Assembly: GCF_009649225.1 (NCBI RefSeq)
Contig: NZ_WJPP01000002.1
Location: forward strand, 310,001-374,000
DNA: 64,000 bases
Direction of reading: 5' to 3'
Source of the DNA: Spiribacter salilacus
Lineage (GTDB): Bacteria > Pseudomonadota > Gammaproteobacteria > Nitrococcales > Nitrococcaceae
Shown here: piece by piece, positions 11,437 to 21,400 of the stretch
Numbering within the stretch: position 1 is the stretch's first letter
How the letters are laid out: each line of letters begins with the position of its first letter
The notes under the pieces: generated by a model
The model's input: only the letters and a program-made list of their open reading frames with translations
Told to the model about the DNA's origin: nothing
The model's database searches: none
Position numbers and translations under genes: made by a program

Positions 11437-13461
11437 ATGCAATCTTCGGTCGTTAATTCCAATCGCCTTGTTGATGCCAGCAGCCCCTACCTGCGTCAGC
11501 ATGCCGATAACCCCGTGCACTGGCAGCCATGGGATGAAGCAGCGCTTGATGCCGCGCGTACGCTCAATAAACCCATTTTATTGTCTATTGGCTACGCTGC
11601 CTGTCACTGGTGTCATGTAATGGCGCACGAATCGTTTGCCGACCCGGCAACCGCCGAGCAAATGAATCGTGACTTCATTAACATTAAAGTGGATCGTGAA
11701 GAGCGGCCTGATCTTGATCGCATTTACCAAACAGCACACCAACTGCTCACCGGGCAAAGCGGCGGCTGGCCACTAACCGTTGTACTAACGCCTGATCAAC
11801 TGCCTTTTTTCTCAGGCACCTACTTTCCGCCCCAACCCAAGCAAGGCATGGCCTCGTTTCGCGAAATGCTGAGTGAAGTCACTCGTGTGTGGAAAGACCG
11901 CCCTGCAGAAATTACCGAACAAAACGAACGAATGCGGCGAGTACTCGGCACATTGGGCAATACTGACGAGGGCGTCAATCCTGACCGGGCGTTACTCGAT
12001 GCAGGCCGCAAGCAGCTGGCATCACGTTACGACCCAGCGTTTGGCGGATTTGGTTCGGCCCCAAAGTTTCCGCAACCCACCGCATTAGAGCGCCTGCTCC
12101 GCGAATATGCCCGCCGACGAGACGAAGGCAACCCCGATCGCGGCGCACTGCACATGGTTTGTCATACCCTACGCCGAATGGGGCTAGGCGGCATCTTCGA
12201 TCAAATTGGTGGGGGGTTTTCGCGCTACGCAGTCGATGGGCAGTGGATGATTCCGCATTTTGAAAAAATGCTCTCAGATAATGCTCTGCTCATTATGGCC
12301 ACCACCGATGCATGGCGCGCCACGGGCGATGAATTTTTTGCCCGCATTGCCCGTGAAACCGCCGACTGGGCACTGCGCGAAATGTTGCTGCCCGAAGGCG
12401 GCTTTGCCACCTCACTGGATGCCGACACCAGCGATGGCGAAGGTGCATTTTATTTGTGGACACCCATGCAGGTTAGCGAAGTACTAGACGGTGTCGATGC
12501 CCAAGTTGTAGTGCATCGACTCGGGCTAGATGAACGCCCCAATTTTGAGGGCCGTTGGCACCCTCAAGTGCACATGGCCTTCTCTGAGCTTGCCAAACGC
12601 CTGCAGTGCCCGCGTGAAGAGGTAGTTGAACGTTGGAACCGCGGCCGTGCTGCTCTGCTGGCTGCCCGGGATCAGCGCGAACGACCTGCCCGTGACGACA
12701 AGGTGCTTACCGCCTGGAATGCCCTAATGATTCGGGCGCTTGCACGGGCCGGCCGCTTTTTGAACGAACCTCGATATATCGATGCCGCAGAGCGCGCTGA
12801 AACATTCATTCGTGATCACCTCTGGCGTGAAGTGCGACTGGCGGTAAGCTGGCGTCAGGGCAAGCTCGGCATCCCCGGGTTTTTAGATGATCATGCGTTT
12901 ATGTTGGCGGCATTGCTTGAACTACAGCAAGCCCGTTGGTCTCCAGGGCGTGAAGACTGGGCCTTTGCCTTGGCTGACACACTGCTTGAACATTTTGAAG
13001 ACACTGAGCAAGGCGGCTTTTACTTTACCGCGGATGATCATGAAACACTGATCCAGCGCCCGCGGAGTTTTGCTGATGATGCCCTGCCTAACGGTAACGG
13101 CATTGCCGCAGAGGCACTGAATCGGCTGGGCATTTGGCAGGGAGAACCGCGCTACACTCAAGCTGCCGAGCGCACCATCCAAGCCGCCAGCGCCCGCATT
13201 CATGAAAGCCCTGGCGCCCATTGCGCACTACTCAATGCGCTGGATGAGCAGCTGACACCGCCAACGCTAGTCACGGTGCATGCAGGCGACCAGACCGAAG
13301 CATGGCGTGCGGTAACCGATACGGGGCTGCACCCCGCCCGGCTTGTTTTCTACCCCTTAGAGCACTCAGAACTCGGCGCGTGGGTATGCCGTGGTCACCA
13401 CTGCCTACCCAAAGTTGACACCCCCACCGCGTTGCATGACCAGCTAGCGGGGGATGACTAA
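11437..13461 (+). CDS. Thioredoxin-domain protein of the YyaL/SPATA20 family (DUF255)
   Basis: The N-terminal thioredoxin-like domain (about 5-165) contains [15 protein letters not shown] with a CxxC at residues 56-59 and [13 protein letters not shown]. The remainder is an alpha/alpha-toroid resembling glycoside hydrolases and epimerases, with [15 protein letters not shown] and [17 protein letters not shown]. The family is widespread and its biochemical role is not settled. The start was placed at 11437 because the conserved region begins right after ([20 protein letters not shown]); ATG 11410 would overlap the ampD start. It is 674 residues, the usual length. The gene stands alone on this strand. 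Confidence 0.88.
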   Translation: MQSSVVNSNRLVDASSPYLRQHADNPVHWQPWDEAALDAARTLNKPILLSIGYAACHWCHVMAHESFADPATAEQMNRDFINIKVDREERPDLDRIYQTAHQLLTGQSGGWPLTVVLTPDQLPFFSGTYFPPQPKQGMASFREMLSEVTRVWKDRPAEITEQNERMRRVLGTLGNTDEGVNPDRALLDAGRKQLASRYDPAFGGFGSAPKFPQPTALERLLREYARRRDEGNPDRGALHMVCHTLRRMGLGGIFDQIGGGFSRYAVDGQWMIPHFEKMLSDNALLIMATTDAWRATGDEFFARIARETADWALREMLLPEGGFATSLDADTSDGEGAFYLWTPMQVSEVLDGVDAQVVVHRLGLDERPNFEGRWHPQVHMAFSELAKRLQCPREEVVERWNRGRAALLAARDQRERPARDDKVLTAWNALMIRALARAGRFLNEPRYIDAAERAETFIRDHLWREVRLAVSWRQGKLGIPGFLDDHAFMLAALLELQQARWSPGREDWAFALADTLLEHFEDTEQGGFYFTADDHETLIQRPRSFADDALPNGNGIAAEALNRLGIWQGEPRYTQAAERTIQAASARIHESPGAHCALLNALDEQLTPPTLVTVHAGDQTEAWRAVTDTGLHPARLVFYPLEHSELGAWVCRGHHCLPKVDTPTALHDQLAGDD

Positions 13462-13467
13462 GACGGC

Positions 13468-14925
13468 TTAAAAATTCAGCGCTTGCTGCTGATACGTCTC
13501 GGGGGGGGTCCGCCGGGCTAGAATGCGCGCCTTGGCCTCTCTGGCGGCCTGCTCATGGTTCACAATTGGCATGGGGTAATCGTGACCCATTGTTACGCCA
13601 TAGCGCTGTTGCAGAAGGGCCGGCAACTGCCAAGGCGCGTGAATCCATTCCGCTGGCACCGCACCAAGCTCGGGCACCCAGCGGCGAATATACTGCCCAT
13701 CAGGGTCCTGATCGCGCGATTGTTTTACTGGATTGTAAATGCGCAACGCATGCACGCCGGTGGTACCCGCCTGCATTTGGATTTGGCAATAATGAATACC
13801 GGGCTCGTAATCTGTAAAACAGCGCGCTAAATGCAATGCCGGCTGCCGCCAGTGCAGCCAAAGATGATAACTGGAGAAAGCCACCAGCATTGCGCGCATG
13901 CGAAAGTTAATCCACCCATCATGCACAAGCTGGCGCATACAGGCATCAACAAACGGAATGCCCGTCTGTCCCGTTGCCCATGCTGTGTAACGCGCTTGAT
14001 TGATGTTGTGTTCATCGCGCAGGCCATCATCGCCAGGGTTACGATTTTTCCATTCAATCGAGGGATCCATTTCTAGCTTTTGAATAAAATGGCAGTGCCA
14101 ATGCAGTCGAGATTCAAAAGACTTTAATGACTTGGCCCAGGCGCTACCGGGAGACTCAGCCCGCACAGCCGCCCATCGCTCTCGATGCCGCTGCACAATC
14201 TCACGCAATGACAGCGTGCCGTAAGCAATATGAGGTGAAAGGCGAGAGCACATGGTGGCCGCTGAGCTTGGGCTCGACATGCCTTGGCGATAGTGCTGCC
14301 CACGCGTTGCCAAAAAGCTCTCCAATAACTGCTCTGCAGCCTGCCGCCCCCCTGCTTGGCGACCGGGGCAGGCCAACTGGCCTTCGCCCAGCGTTTCTGG
14401 CCATTCAATACGGGGCATAGCAACAACGGGTTGGGCCGGCTGAGCCGCTTGTGCAAGCGGATCAACAACAGGCTGCGTCATCTGCGCCTCCCATTGCTTA
14501 ACCCAGTGAGTGCGCTTGCGCAAACCCCGTACAACTCCAAAAGTAGGCGTTTGCTGCCAGTCTACTTGGGCGTTTCGACACCACTGGGCAACGGCGTGAT
14601 CGCGCTCGTAGCTCCAGCCATTGCCCGTTTCTTGATGCGAGTGAATTGCGCCAAAGGGCGCTTGTGCATGCAGCTGTGCAAAAACTCTAGGCAGACTGCC
14701 TTTAAGCACTAACAACTCAAGACCCAGCTCAGACAGCGCCGTTTGCAGCTCTACTAAACTGTCTTTAATAAAATCCCAATGCCGCTGAGCACTATCTGGC
14801 TGCGCCCAAAGCTCAGGTTCAATCACATACACTGGGCGCACTGGGCCAGCAGCCATCGCCGCGTTTAATGGCGCATGATCAGCAACGCGCAAGTCTCGCT
14901 TAAACCACACTAGCTGATCCGCCAT
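13468..14925 (-). CDS. Divergent cryptochrome/photolyase-family flavoprotein
   Basis: The N-terminal photolyase alpha/beta domain starts [18 protein letters not shown], and the C-terminal FAD domain has [13 protein letters not shown] and [17 protein letters not shown]. The stretch that in class I enzymes reads [10 protein letters not shown]-type is instead [17 protein letters not shown], and the usual WMHNR is WINFR. It therefore belongs to a separate branch from the class I photolyase at 44102. The start at 14925 gives 485 residues, follows GGTGGAG and overlaps the DUF2256 stop by one base (TGATG). Activity (repair or signalling) cannot be decided from sequence. Confidence 0.85.
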   Translation of the reverse strand: MADQLVWFKRDLRVADHAPLNAAMAAGPVRPVYVIEPELWAQPDSAQRHWDFIKDSLVELQTALSELGLELLVLKGSLPRVFAQLHAQAPFGAIHSHQETGNGWSYERDHAVAQWCRNAQVDWQQTPTFGVVRGLRKRTHWVKQWEAQMTQPVVDPLAQAAQPAQPVVAMPRIEWPETLGEGQLACPGRQAGGRQAAEQLLESFLATRGQHYRQGMSSPSSAATMCSRLSPHIAYGTLSLREIVQRHRERWAAVRAESPGSAWAKSLKSFESRLHWHCHFIQKLEMDPSIEWKNRNPGDDGLRDEHNINQARYTAWATGQTGIPFVDACMRQLVHDGWINFRMRAMLVAFSSYHLWLHWRQPALHLARCFTDYEPGIHYCQIQMQAGTTGVHALRIYNPVKQSRDQDPDGQYIRRWVPELGAVPAEWIHAPWQLPALLQQRYGVTMGHDYPMPIVNHEQAAREAKARILARRTPPETYQQQALNF

Positions 14926-15065
14926 CACTCCACCTTTTTGGCGCGATTCCGCCGGCAGCGCTCTGAACAATAGCGGACCGAGTCCCAGTCTTTTGCCCAT
15001 TTACGGCGCCAATTAAAGGGCCGTTCACAAACAACACAAATTTTACTCGGCAAGGGGCGCTTCAT
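14925..15065 (-). CDS. DUF2256 small zinc-ribbon-like protein
   Basis: This 46-residue protein has two cysteine pairs, CVVC and YCSERC, around a Trp/Arg-rich centre ([12 protein letters not shown]), the pattern of the DUF2256 family. The start ATG overlaps the sirtuin stop by four bases (ATGA), and its stop overlaps the photolyase start by one base, so the three genes are coupled. DUF2256 members often lie next to photolyase/cryptochrome genes, but their function is unknown. A longer in-frame reading up to 15212 would lie inside the sirtuin gene and is not supported. Confidence 0.85.
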   Translation of the reverse strand: MKRPLPSKICVVCERPFNWRRKWAKDWDSVRYCSERCRRNRAKKVE

Positions 15066-15892
15066 AACTGCTCCAAGGCGCTTAACCCATTGCAACAATC
15101 TATGGTGACTCGGCCTAGCGCTTCTGCGTCGCCGCGCGTTACACCCAGCCCAAGAATATAAACGGGCTTGCCGGCTGCGGCTGCCGCCCGAACAAACCGA
15201 TAGCCAGACCACACCATTAATGAGGAGCCAACCACCAGTAGTGCGCCCGATTGGCCCAGCATTTCTCGCACAATGTTAACGCGCTCTACGGGAACATTTT
15301 CACCAAAAAATACCACAGCCGGTTTGAGTAGTCCGCCACATGCCGAGCAGGCAGGCACCTTAAACTGGGCGTAGTCTGCGGTATGTAAATCGGCGTCGCC
15401 ATCAGGTGCAACACCGCTGTAATGCACACTTGTGGACCAATGAGGATTGGCTGCTTCCAATGCCATTTGATGTTGCTGGCGCGGCATAACTCGCCCGCAA
15501 TCTAAACACTCCACACGATCAAGCCGACCGTGTAAATCCACCACCTGCTGGCTGCCTGCCTGCTGATGCAACCCATCCACATTTTGCGTGACTAAGCCCT
15601 GAATTTGCCCACGCCGCTCAAGGCTTGCCAGTGCATGATGGGCCGCATTTGGCTGAGCGCGCTCTACGGTGCGCCAACCCACCAGGCTGCGTGCCCAGTA
15701 GCGCTGCCGCCCCAACTCGCTGCCCACAAACTCACTAAGCTGCATCGGCGCAGGTCGCTTCCAAGCGCCAGAATGATCACGATAGTCAGGAATGCCCGAT
15801 CCCGTAGACACCCCCGCACCGGTTAACACCATCACCGGCGCGGCATTCTGCAGGGCCTGTGCTAACTCGGGCAAGCTCATCTCATGGGGCAT
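15062..15892 (-). CDS. NAD-dependent protein deacylase, sirtuin family
   Basis: Sirtuins remove acyl groups from lysine using NAD+. Motifs are complete: [15 protein letters not shown] (25-39) for NAD, TQNVDG (102-107), catalytic His121 in DLHGRL, and a zinc site of Cys129, Cys132, Cys182 and Cys185. The spacing resembles class II (SIRT4-like) bacterial sirtuins rather than E. coli CobB, which belongs to class III. It is 276 residues; Met5 is an alternative start. As first gene of a sirtuin-DUF2256-photolyase unit, the link between deacylation and light or DNA repair is inference. Confidence 0.9.
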   Translation of the reverse strand: MPHEMSLPELAQALQNAAPVMVLTGAGVSTGSGIPDYRDHSGAWKRPAPMQLSEFVGSELGRQRYWARSLVGWRTVERAQPNAAHHALASLERRGQIQGLVTQNVDGLHQQAGSQQVVDLHGRLDRVECLDCGRVMPRQQHQMALEAANPHWSTSVHYSGVAPDGDADLHTADYAQFKVPACSACGGLLKPAVVFFGENVPVERVNIVREMLGQSGALLVVGSSLMVWSGYRFVRAAAAAGKPVYILGLGVTRGDAEALGRVTIDCCNGLSALEQL

Positions 15893-15914
15893 GGGAGAAT
15901 CCTTGTCTAAAGCT

Positions 15915-15920
15915 TATAAT
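15915..15920 (+). promoter_or_regulatory. Candidate -10 of the Bcr/CflA gene (near-leaderless start)
   Basis: A perfect TATAAT ends eight bases before the ATG at 15929, with no ribosome site in between. No good -35 is seen at 16-18 bp. The same stretch read leftward contains TATAAG, which could serve the divergent sirtuin gene. Confidence 0.4.
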
Positions 15921-15928
15921 GATGGGTT

Positions 15929-17113
15929 ATGCCTAATTCTGATATCCGTTTAAAAAAGACCATGATCGTCATTCTTGGCGTGATTACCGCATTTGCGCCG
16001 CTATCGATCGATCTTTATCTTCCCGCGCTGCCACAGCTCAGCAATGAGCTAGGTATTTCATCAATGCTGGCGCAGCAAAGTTTGAGCCTGTTTTTTGTGG
16101 GCCTAGCCACAGGCCAACTTTTTTATGGGCCGCTAGCTGACCGCTATGGCCGCCGCGCACCGCTTACCGCAGGCATTTTACTCTACCTGAGCGCCACGGT
16201 GGTTTGCGCGCTGGCACCCAATATCGAAACCTTACTAATCGGTCGTCTGCTGCAGGGCTTTGGGGCCGCAGCAGGCCCAGTCATTGCGCGTGCGATTGTT
16301 CGTGACATCTACTCTGGCAGACGCGCAGCGCAGGTCATGTCATTCGTGATCTTGGTGATGGCTGCAGCACCCCTAGTTGCGCCTATCCTCGGCGGATGGA
16401 TTACGACACTACTGGGTTGGCGCGCCAACTTTTGGGTGCTGGGGGCCTTTGGGGTAATGTGCCTGCTACTGGTGATGTACAGCATTCCAGAAACCCACCC
16501 GCAGCATGCCCGCCCAATAAGCGCCTTGCGCTATCTGTTTAGTGGCTACTTACCCGTTATTACCGATACCGCCTCACTACCGTTATTAGGGGCTGGCGGC
16601 ATGGCCTTTGCCGCGCTATTTGCTTATGTTGCGGGCAGCCCGTTTGTTTACACCGAGGTATTTGGAGTATCCGAAACCGCGTTTGGGTATTTCTTTGGGC
16701 TTAATGTGATTGGCTTAGTGCTGGGCAATCTGCTCAATAGTCAGTTGGTCATGCATTATGGAGCGCGCCGGCTAATGCAGTTTGGCATTAGCATTTTGGC
16801 TACGGGATCAATCTGCATGCTCATCTTGGTGTTAAACGGGGTCACTAGCCAGTGGATCATTACTCCATTTTTATTTATCTCGCTAGGCACCGTGGGTGTT
16901 ATTGCGGCCAACACCGTTTCTAGCTTACTCAACCGCCATCCACAAAACGCCGGCGCGGCCTCGGCGCTCTTTGGCGTATCGCAATTTGGGCTAGGCGCAC
17001 TGAGCGCGCTGATTATTGGTCTACTCCCATTTGAACCATTACTGGCGATGGCGGTTGTGATGACAGGTAGCGGCCTACTGGCAGTTTTTTCGATGTTACA
17101 GCTCAAGCGGTGA
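15929..17113 (+). CDS. Bcr/CflA-type multidrug efflux transporter (MFS)
   Basis: This is a 12-helix proton-driven exporter of the major facilitator superfamily. The start of helix 1 carries the DHA1 signature PLSIDLYLPALPQL, and loop 2-3 has the MFS motif YGPLADRYGRRAP. Helix 4 contains QGFGAAAGPVIARAIVRDIY, typical of Bcr/CflA proteins. The length of 394 is normal. It is divergent from the sirtuin gene with a 36-bp gap. The substrate cannot be predicted. Confidence 0.9.
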   Translation: MPNSDIRLKKTMIVILGVITAFAPLSIDLYLPALPQLSNELGISSMLAQQSLSLFFVGLATGQLFYGPLADRYGRRAPLTAGILLYLSATVVCALAPNIETLLIGRLLQGFGAAAGPVIARAIVRDIYSGRRAAQVMSFVILVMAAAPLVAPILGGWITTLLGWRANFWVLGAFGVMCLLLVMYSIPETHPQHARPISALRYLFSGYLPVITDTASLPLLGAGGMAFAALFAYVAGSPFVYTEVFGVSETAFGYFFGLNVIGLVLGNLLNSQLVMHYGARRLMQFGISILATGSICMLILVLNGVTSQWIITPFLFISLGTVGVIAANTVSSLLNRHPQNAGAASALFGVSQFGLGALSALIIGLLPFEPLLAMAVVMTGSGLLAVFSMLQLKR

Positions 17114-17125
17114 TATGGTTTTGGT

Positions 17126-17824
17126 ATGGGACGCGAGAACGACCGGATTGACCACCTCATTGGCTGTATTCCGACTCGAAGCATGCCCGCCACTTTAATC
17201 GCCAGCAGCGGTCATCACTGCGAAGTCTGGCGATCCAGTGGCACTGTGCGACGCAAAGGATGGCGTAGCCCGTTGGATATTGTTATCAAAATCCCGCGGC
17301 AACCCTTATCAGCGCATGAGGCCAAAACGCTGCAGCGTGAGCATGGGCAGCTGCGTAAGGCGCTTGGCGAAATTGTGCCACCGGCGCTTTTTGTGCGTAC
17401 CCGTATTGATGGCGTTGAAAGCCTAGTGGCCATGGCACCCACGGTGTCGCGCTGGTTTGATTTGGCTAATCCAGCGCATGAGGCAGAAGCGGCGCCTTTA
17501 CTCAGCCAGCTGCCAGAGGCTCGGCACGCACTGAAGCGATTTGTTGAACAAGCCGAGCTTTGGTATGCCAAAGAAGATAAGGTCATTGATCTCTACGGGC
17601 TTGATAACCTTGTGTTAGACCGTAACCGCCAACTGCGGTACATCGATAGTTTTGGAGTGTTTTTCTATGCCGATCTGCTGCACCTGGTACCAGAGCATGA
17701 TGCCGCGCTGGCTAACCGCATCGCCTTATCAAGGCGCCGGCTTGCCTATCTTCAGCACCTCTTGGCGCTGTGTAATGAGCGCGACAATGCTGACGCTGAG
17801 CCTGCTGCTAGGGCTGCTGATTAG
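17126..17824 (+). CDS. Hypothetical protein with remote protein-kinase-like features
   Basis: I do not recognise an orthologous family with certainty. The N-terminal half has DIVIKIPRQPL, which could be a nucleotide-binding strand with Lys. The centre has VIDLYGLDNLVLDRNRQLRY then IDSFG, resembling the catalytic loop (D...N) and metal-binding D of APH/YrbL-type kinases, but with one extra residue between D and N. It is 232 residues; Met20 is a possible later start. It follows the Bcr gene by 12 bp, and its end overlaps the MlaC homologue by 50 bases, suggesting co-expression. Confidence 0.6.
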   Translation: MGRENDRIDHLIGCIPTRSMPATLIASSGHHCEVWRSSGTVRRKGWRSPLDIVIKIPRQPLSAHEAKTLQREHGQLRKALGEIVPPALFVRTRIDGVESLVAMAPTVSRWFDLANPAHEAEAAPLLSQLPEARHALKRFVEQAELWYAKEDKVIDLYGLDNLVLDRNRQLRYIDSFGVFFYADLLHLVPEHDAALANRIALSRRRLAYLQHLLALCNERDNADAEPAARAAD

Positions 17825-18437
17825 CCACACCGCCTTCGCTACTAACGATTCGCCCGAGGCCGTTGTTGATCGTGTGGTCCGCGATACCCTTGAGGCGATT
17901 AGTGACAATATTGACGCCATTAAAGCGGATGATGCGGTTGCCCAAGAAATTGTCGATACGCAGATTCTGCCCTGGTTTGACACCCAACTAATGGCCCGCT
18001 TTACGATGGGCCGGCTGGCGCGGCAGGCCAGCGAAGATGAGATTTCGCGTTTTACAAGCGCTCTAGAGCAACGCATCGCCAATCTTTATGTCGATGCCCT
18101 AAAGGAATTTGCCACAGAAACGGTGGATTTTGCCGAAAATGGCGAGGTGCAGCTGCGCACCGTGAGCGAAGAGTCACCCCGCGCCGTTATTAGCGCGCGG
18201 GTGATTGGCCCCAATGTTGAAGACACCACCCTGCGCCTTCAGCTGTATTATCGCGATGATCGCTGGCGGGTATTTGACGTAGAAACAAGCGGGGTCAGCT
18301 TGTTAATCGTTTTTCGCGATGCGCTACAGCCCTCGGGGCGTGACGGCGGCATACCGGCAATGATTGCTGCGTTAGAAGAGGGTGATCTGAAAATTGAAGA
18401 AGCACTAGAAGCGGAAGTGGAAAAGAACGAAGACTAA
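17775..18437 (+). CDS. MlaC/Ttg2D-family periplasmic phospholipid-binding protein
   Basis: MlaC ferries phospholipid between outer and inner membranes. A signal peptide (TLSLLLGLLISHTAFA) precedes the mature domain; VDTQILPWFDTQLMARFTMG and the C-terminal DDRWRVFDVETSGVSLL are typical of the family. The start at 17775 was chosen because it begins the signal peptide; the frame is open to 17652 without support. It is 220 residues. No mlaFEDB genes are adjacent, so it is an orphan paralogue coupled to the kinase-like gene. It ends converging by four bases with the ABC permease. Confidence 0.85.
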   Translation: MSATMLTLSLLLGLLISHTAFATNDSPEAVVDRVVRDTLEAISDNIDAIKADDAVAQEIVDTQILPWFDTQLMARFTMGRLARQASEDEISRFTSALEQRIANLYVDALKEFATETVDFAENGEVQLRTVSEESPRAVISARVIGPNVEDTTLRLQLYYRDDRWRVFDVETSGVSLLIVFRDALQPSGRDGGIPAMIAALEEGDLKIEEALEAEVEKNED

Positions 18438-21400
18438 TACCCCGTCAGCTCCATGTACCCCACGCCATGGGTAGTCCCCTGTACGCCAACCGCCCCTTCC
18501 CAATAGCGAATAGTGGTTGGCATTTCTTGTTGATCTAAGCGAGCCTCAACGGCCAGATCAAGGCCTTGCTCGGGAATGACGAGCGACCATTCAACTGGGT
18601 AACGCGAGTCGGTATTAGGGCTTTGCCAATGCCGAGTGGGCGTTAAGGTAAAGTCATCCGCGCCCAGCACGGTAGACTGCCCATCAGGCTCAACCACAAT
18701 ACCGGCAGACTGCGGCGCGGTGCTGCCATCGGTTCGTCGTAACCGATAGACCATCACATCGCGGCCATCCTCAAGTTGTAGAGAAAACCAGTCCCAGCCC
18801 GCTTGATTACTATCTAGTGCACTTGTGCTCCATTCCCGATCTAACCAGGCGCTGCCCGTTACCGTGTAGGTTTGATTGGCAAAGTCAATCTGACCCTCGG
18901 CGCTTAAGCGGGTAAATGAGTAGTAACGTGAGGCGTTGCCCGGATCTTCACCTTTTTGACTGTAGCCCGCGTTGCCCTGCAGTACATGCGGCTTAAGCGC
19001 GGTTAAGTGAAGATCCAGCCCGATTTCGGTTGGCTCATCTTGTGCACTGAGCTGCAGCGGAAACAGTGTTTGATCTGTTTGTGATTGCGCCTGCCAATTA
19101 TCCATCCACACCCGTACCGGGCGCACTTCTGCCCCGGCTAAACCGAGTGCGCCGCGCTGATAGCGCTCTACCGCCCGATGGGAGCCACCGGTAATGTCGG
19201 TAATCGCAAAATGCCCCATCCATGCCTGACGTGTGGCCCAATCAGAGCGACGGGCCGGCGGCTCAGGGTCTAGCGCCGATCGAAATAATGTCAGCTGAAA
19301 ACCAAACTCTCGCCCCTGTTCATCTGCCAAATTACCCACGAAATACCACCACTCTGTGCGGTAATCAGGATGGGCGCCATGATCATCAGGAAACACCAAG
19401 GGCTGCGGCCCGGTTACTCGCGCAAATCGATCGGTATCGATATCTGGCCCCATCACCTCGGCCATATTCTGTGCTTGCGCCGCACCCACCGCGGCCACCA
19501 ACAACAACGCCGGCGTTAATCGCGCCGCTCGAAAGGCTGGCTGAATGGCTGCAATTAACGCGGCAAAAACGGCCAGCGCCACCCCCTCTAATAAGGGCAT
19601 GGCCTGCAAATCAAAGCCCATCGTCCACCCAAAAGCGCGTTGATTGATCACAAAAACCAGCAGCCAAGCAAGCGCCACGCCCAGTGGGATGGCACACAGC
19701 CCCGCCACTAGGCCCAGCAAACCGCTTTGGCCGCCGATAACCCAGCCTAGACCACCACGACTCAATCCAATGGCTCGCAGCACGGCAAACTCTCTTGTTC
19801 TATCCAAATGCAAAGCCATTAAGGCACCCAGCACGCCAACAAATGCCACCAGGCCCGCCAGCCAACGTAACACCTCGGTAATGGCAAAGGTGCGATCGAA
19901 GATTGCTAAGGACTGATCAAAAATGGCGGCATTATCAACCACTCGAGCGCCTGGCGTGTTGCCCACCATCTGCTCTAGCGTTGCCAATACCGCGGCACGA
20001 TCGGCTTGAGGTTGCAAATGAACCCCTATGCCGGATAGTGCATCATCGTTGTACAGCGTTTGATAAAGCGCCCTTCGCATGAGCACCACTCCGCCGGGTG
20101 AGGCGTAATCACGGTGCACGCCCGCTACGGTAAAGTTCTGCTGCTCAGCCCCCACGGGTAGCTGTATCGAATCGCCTGGGGCGAGGTTTTGCCGGCTGGC
20201 AAAAGCTTCGCTCACCAGCACCGCGCGAGTATTGGCAAATGCCTGTAGGGCGGCATCTGGGTTGCCCTGTCGGATATCCACCGCCGGGGGTTGTCCGGCC
20301 GGCAGTTCAAGTGCCCATAGCTCGATGGGCCCCTGATCGGTTGCTAAATCTACCCAGCGGGAGCGGCTCACATAATCAACGCTGGATAAATCACCAAGCG
20401 AGTTTGCTAGCGAATCGGTTAGCACACGCTCAGGCGCTGATAGGTAAAAATCAGCGGCCAAGGAGCCCTCTAACCAGTTCACCACACTGCCACGAAAACT
20501 GCTGATCATAACTGCCACGCCAATCACCGCGGCAACGGCAACAGTTAACGCGGCAACCGCCACGCCCGTGCGGCTGAGCGAGGCTACTGCGCCTTCCACA
20601 ATTAATCCCGCGTAGGGTCGGCCACGCGTGAAGGGCCGCAATAGCGCGCCCACCATCAGCACCACTAACGGGGTGAGTAGAGCCGCGCCCATAATCAACA
20701 CAAATAGCCCAAAAAAGGCAGATACCAAACCTGAACCTAACCCAATAATCAGTGCGGCCAGCAACAGTGCGCCCACCGCAATAATGGCGCTTTTTTTGGC
20801 AAGCCAACGGGCCCTCGTTTCAAGATGTGCGCGTGATAGGGCGGCACGCGGGGGCGTGCCTGCCGCCTCCAGCGCGGGCATTAAAGCGGCCACCACTGAA
20901 CCTAGCAAACCCACAACAAGCCCGGCCGCCAAGCTAAAGGGCGAGAGCACCAGCTGGCCGGCTGTTTGCGCAAAATACAAATCACCCACGGTTTGAAGCA
21001 CTAGCCCCACCAGCCCGTGCGCCAGCAGATAACCCAACCCAAGGCCTAGCGCTGTGCCCAAGGCGCCGATTAATAGGGCATCCATTAAGACCTGCTGCAA
21101 AATCTGTTGCCGCTTGACGCCCATGGCACGCAAAACACCGATGGTTGCCCGACGGCGCACCGCAATAAAGGCCAGCGTGTTAAAAACCAAAAAGGCGCCT
21201 ACCACCACCGCTAGCAGTGATAGCGCCGTGAGGTTGGTGTGAAACGCCCGACTCATCTCGACCACCGCATTGGCACTGGCGCCAGCCAGCACTAAACGCG
21301 CGTTATTTTCTGCCAGCAAGGCCTCAACCTGCCCCACTTGATCGGGCGTGAGAATTAAATCGATGCGGCTCAGCACACCATGGCGTTGCAACAAATGCTG

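Noticed and set aside
14356-14712. 118-residue + strand open frame inside the photolyase-like gene
   Set aside because: Antisense to a conserved flavoprotein, no recognisable motif, no ribosome site; treated as a shadow frame.
13468-15892. Interpretation of sirtuin plus neighbours as a phage-defence system (e.g. ThsA- or DSR-like)
   Set aside because: The sirtuin is a short class II deacylase with an intact zinc site, the partners are DUF2256 and a photolyase, and no nuclease, STAND or TIR protein is nearby.
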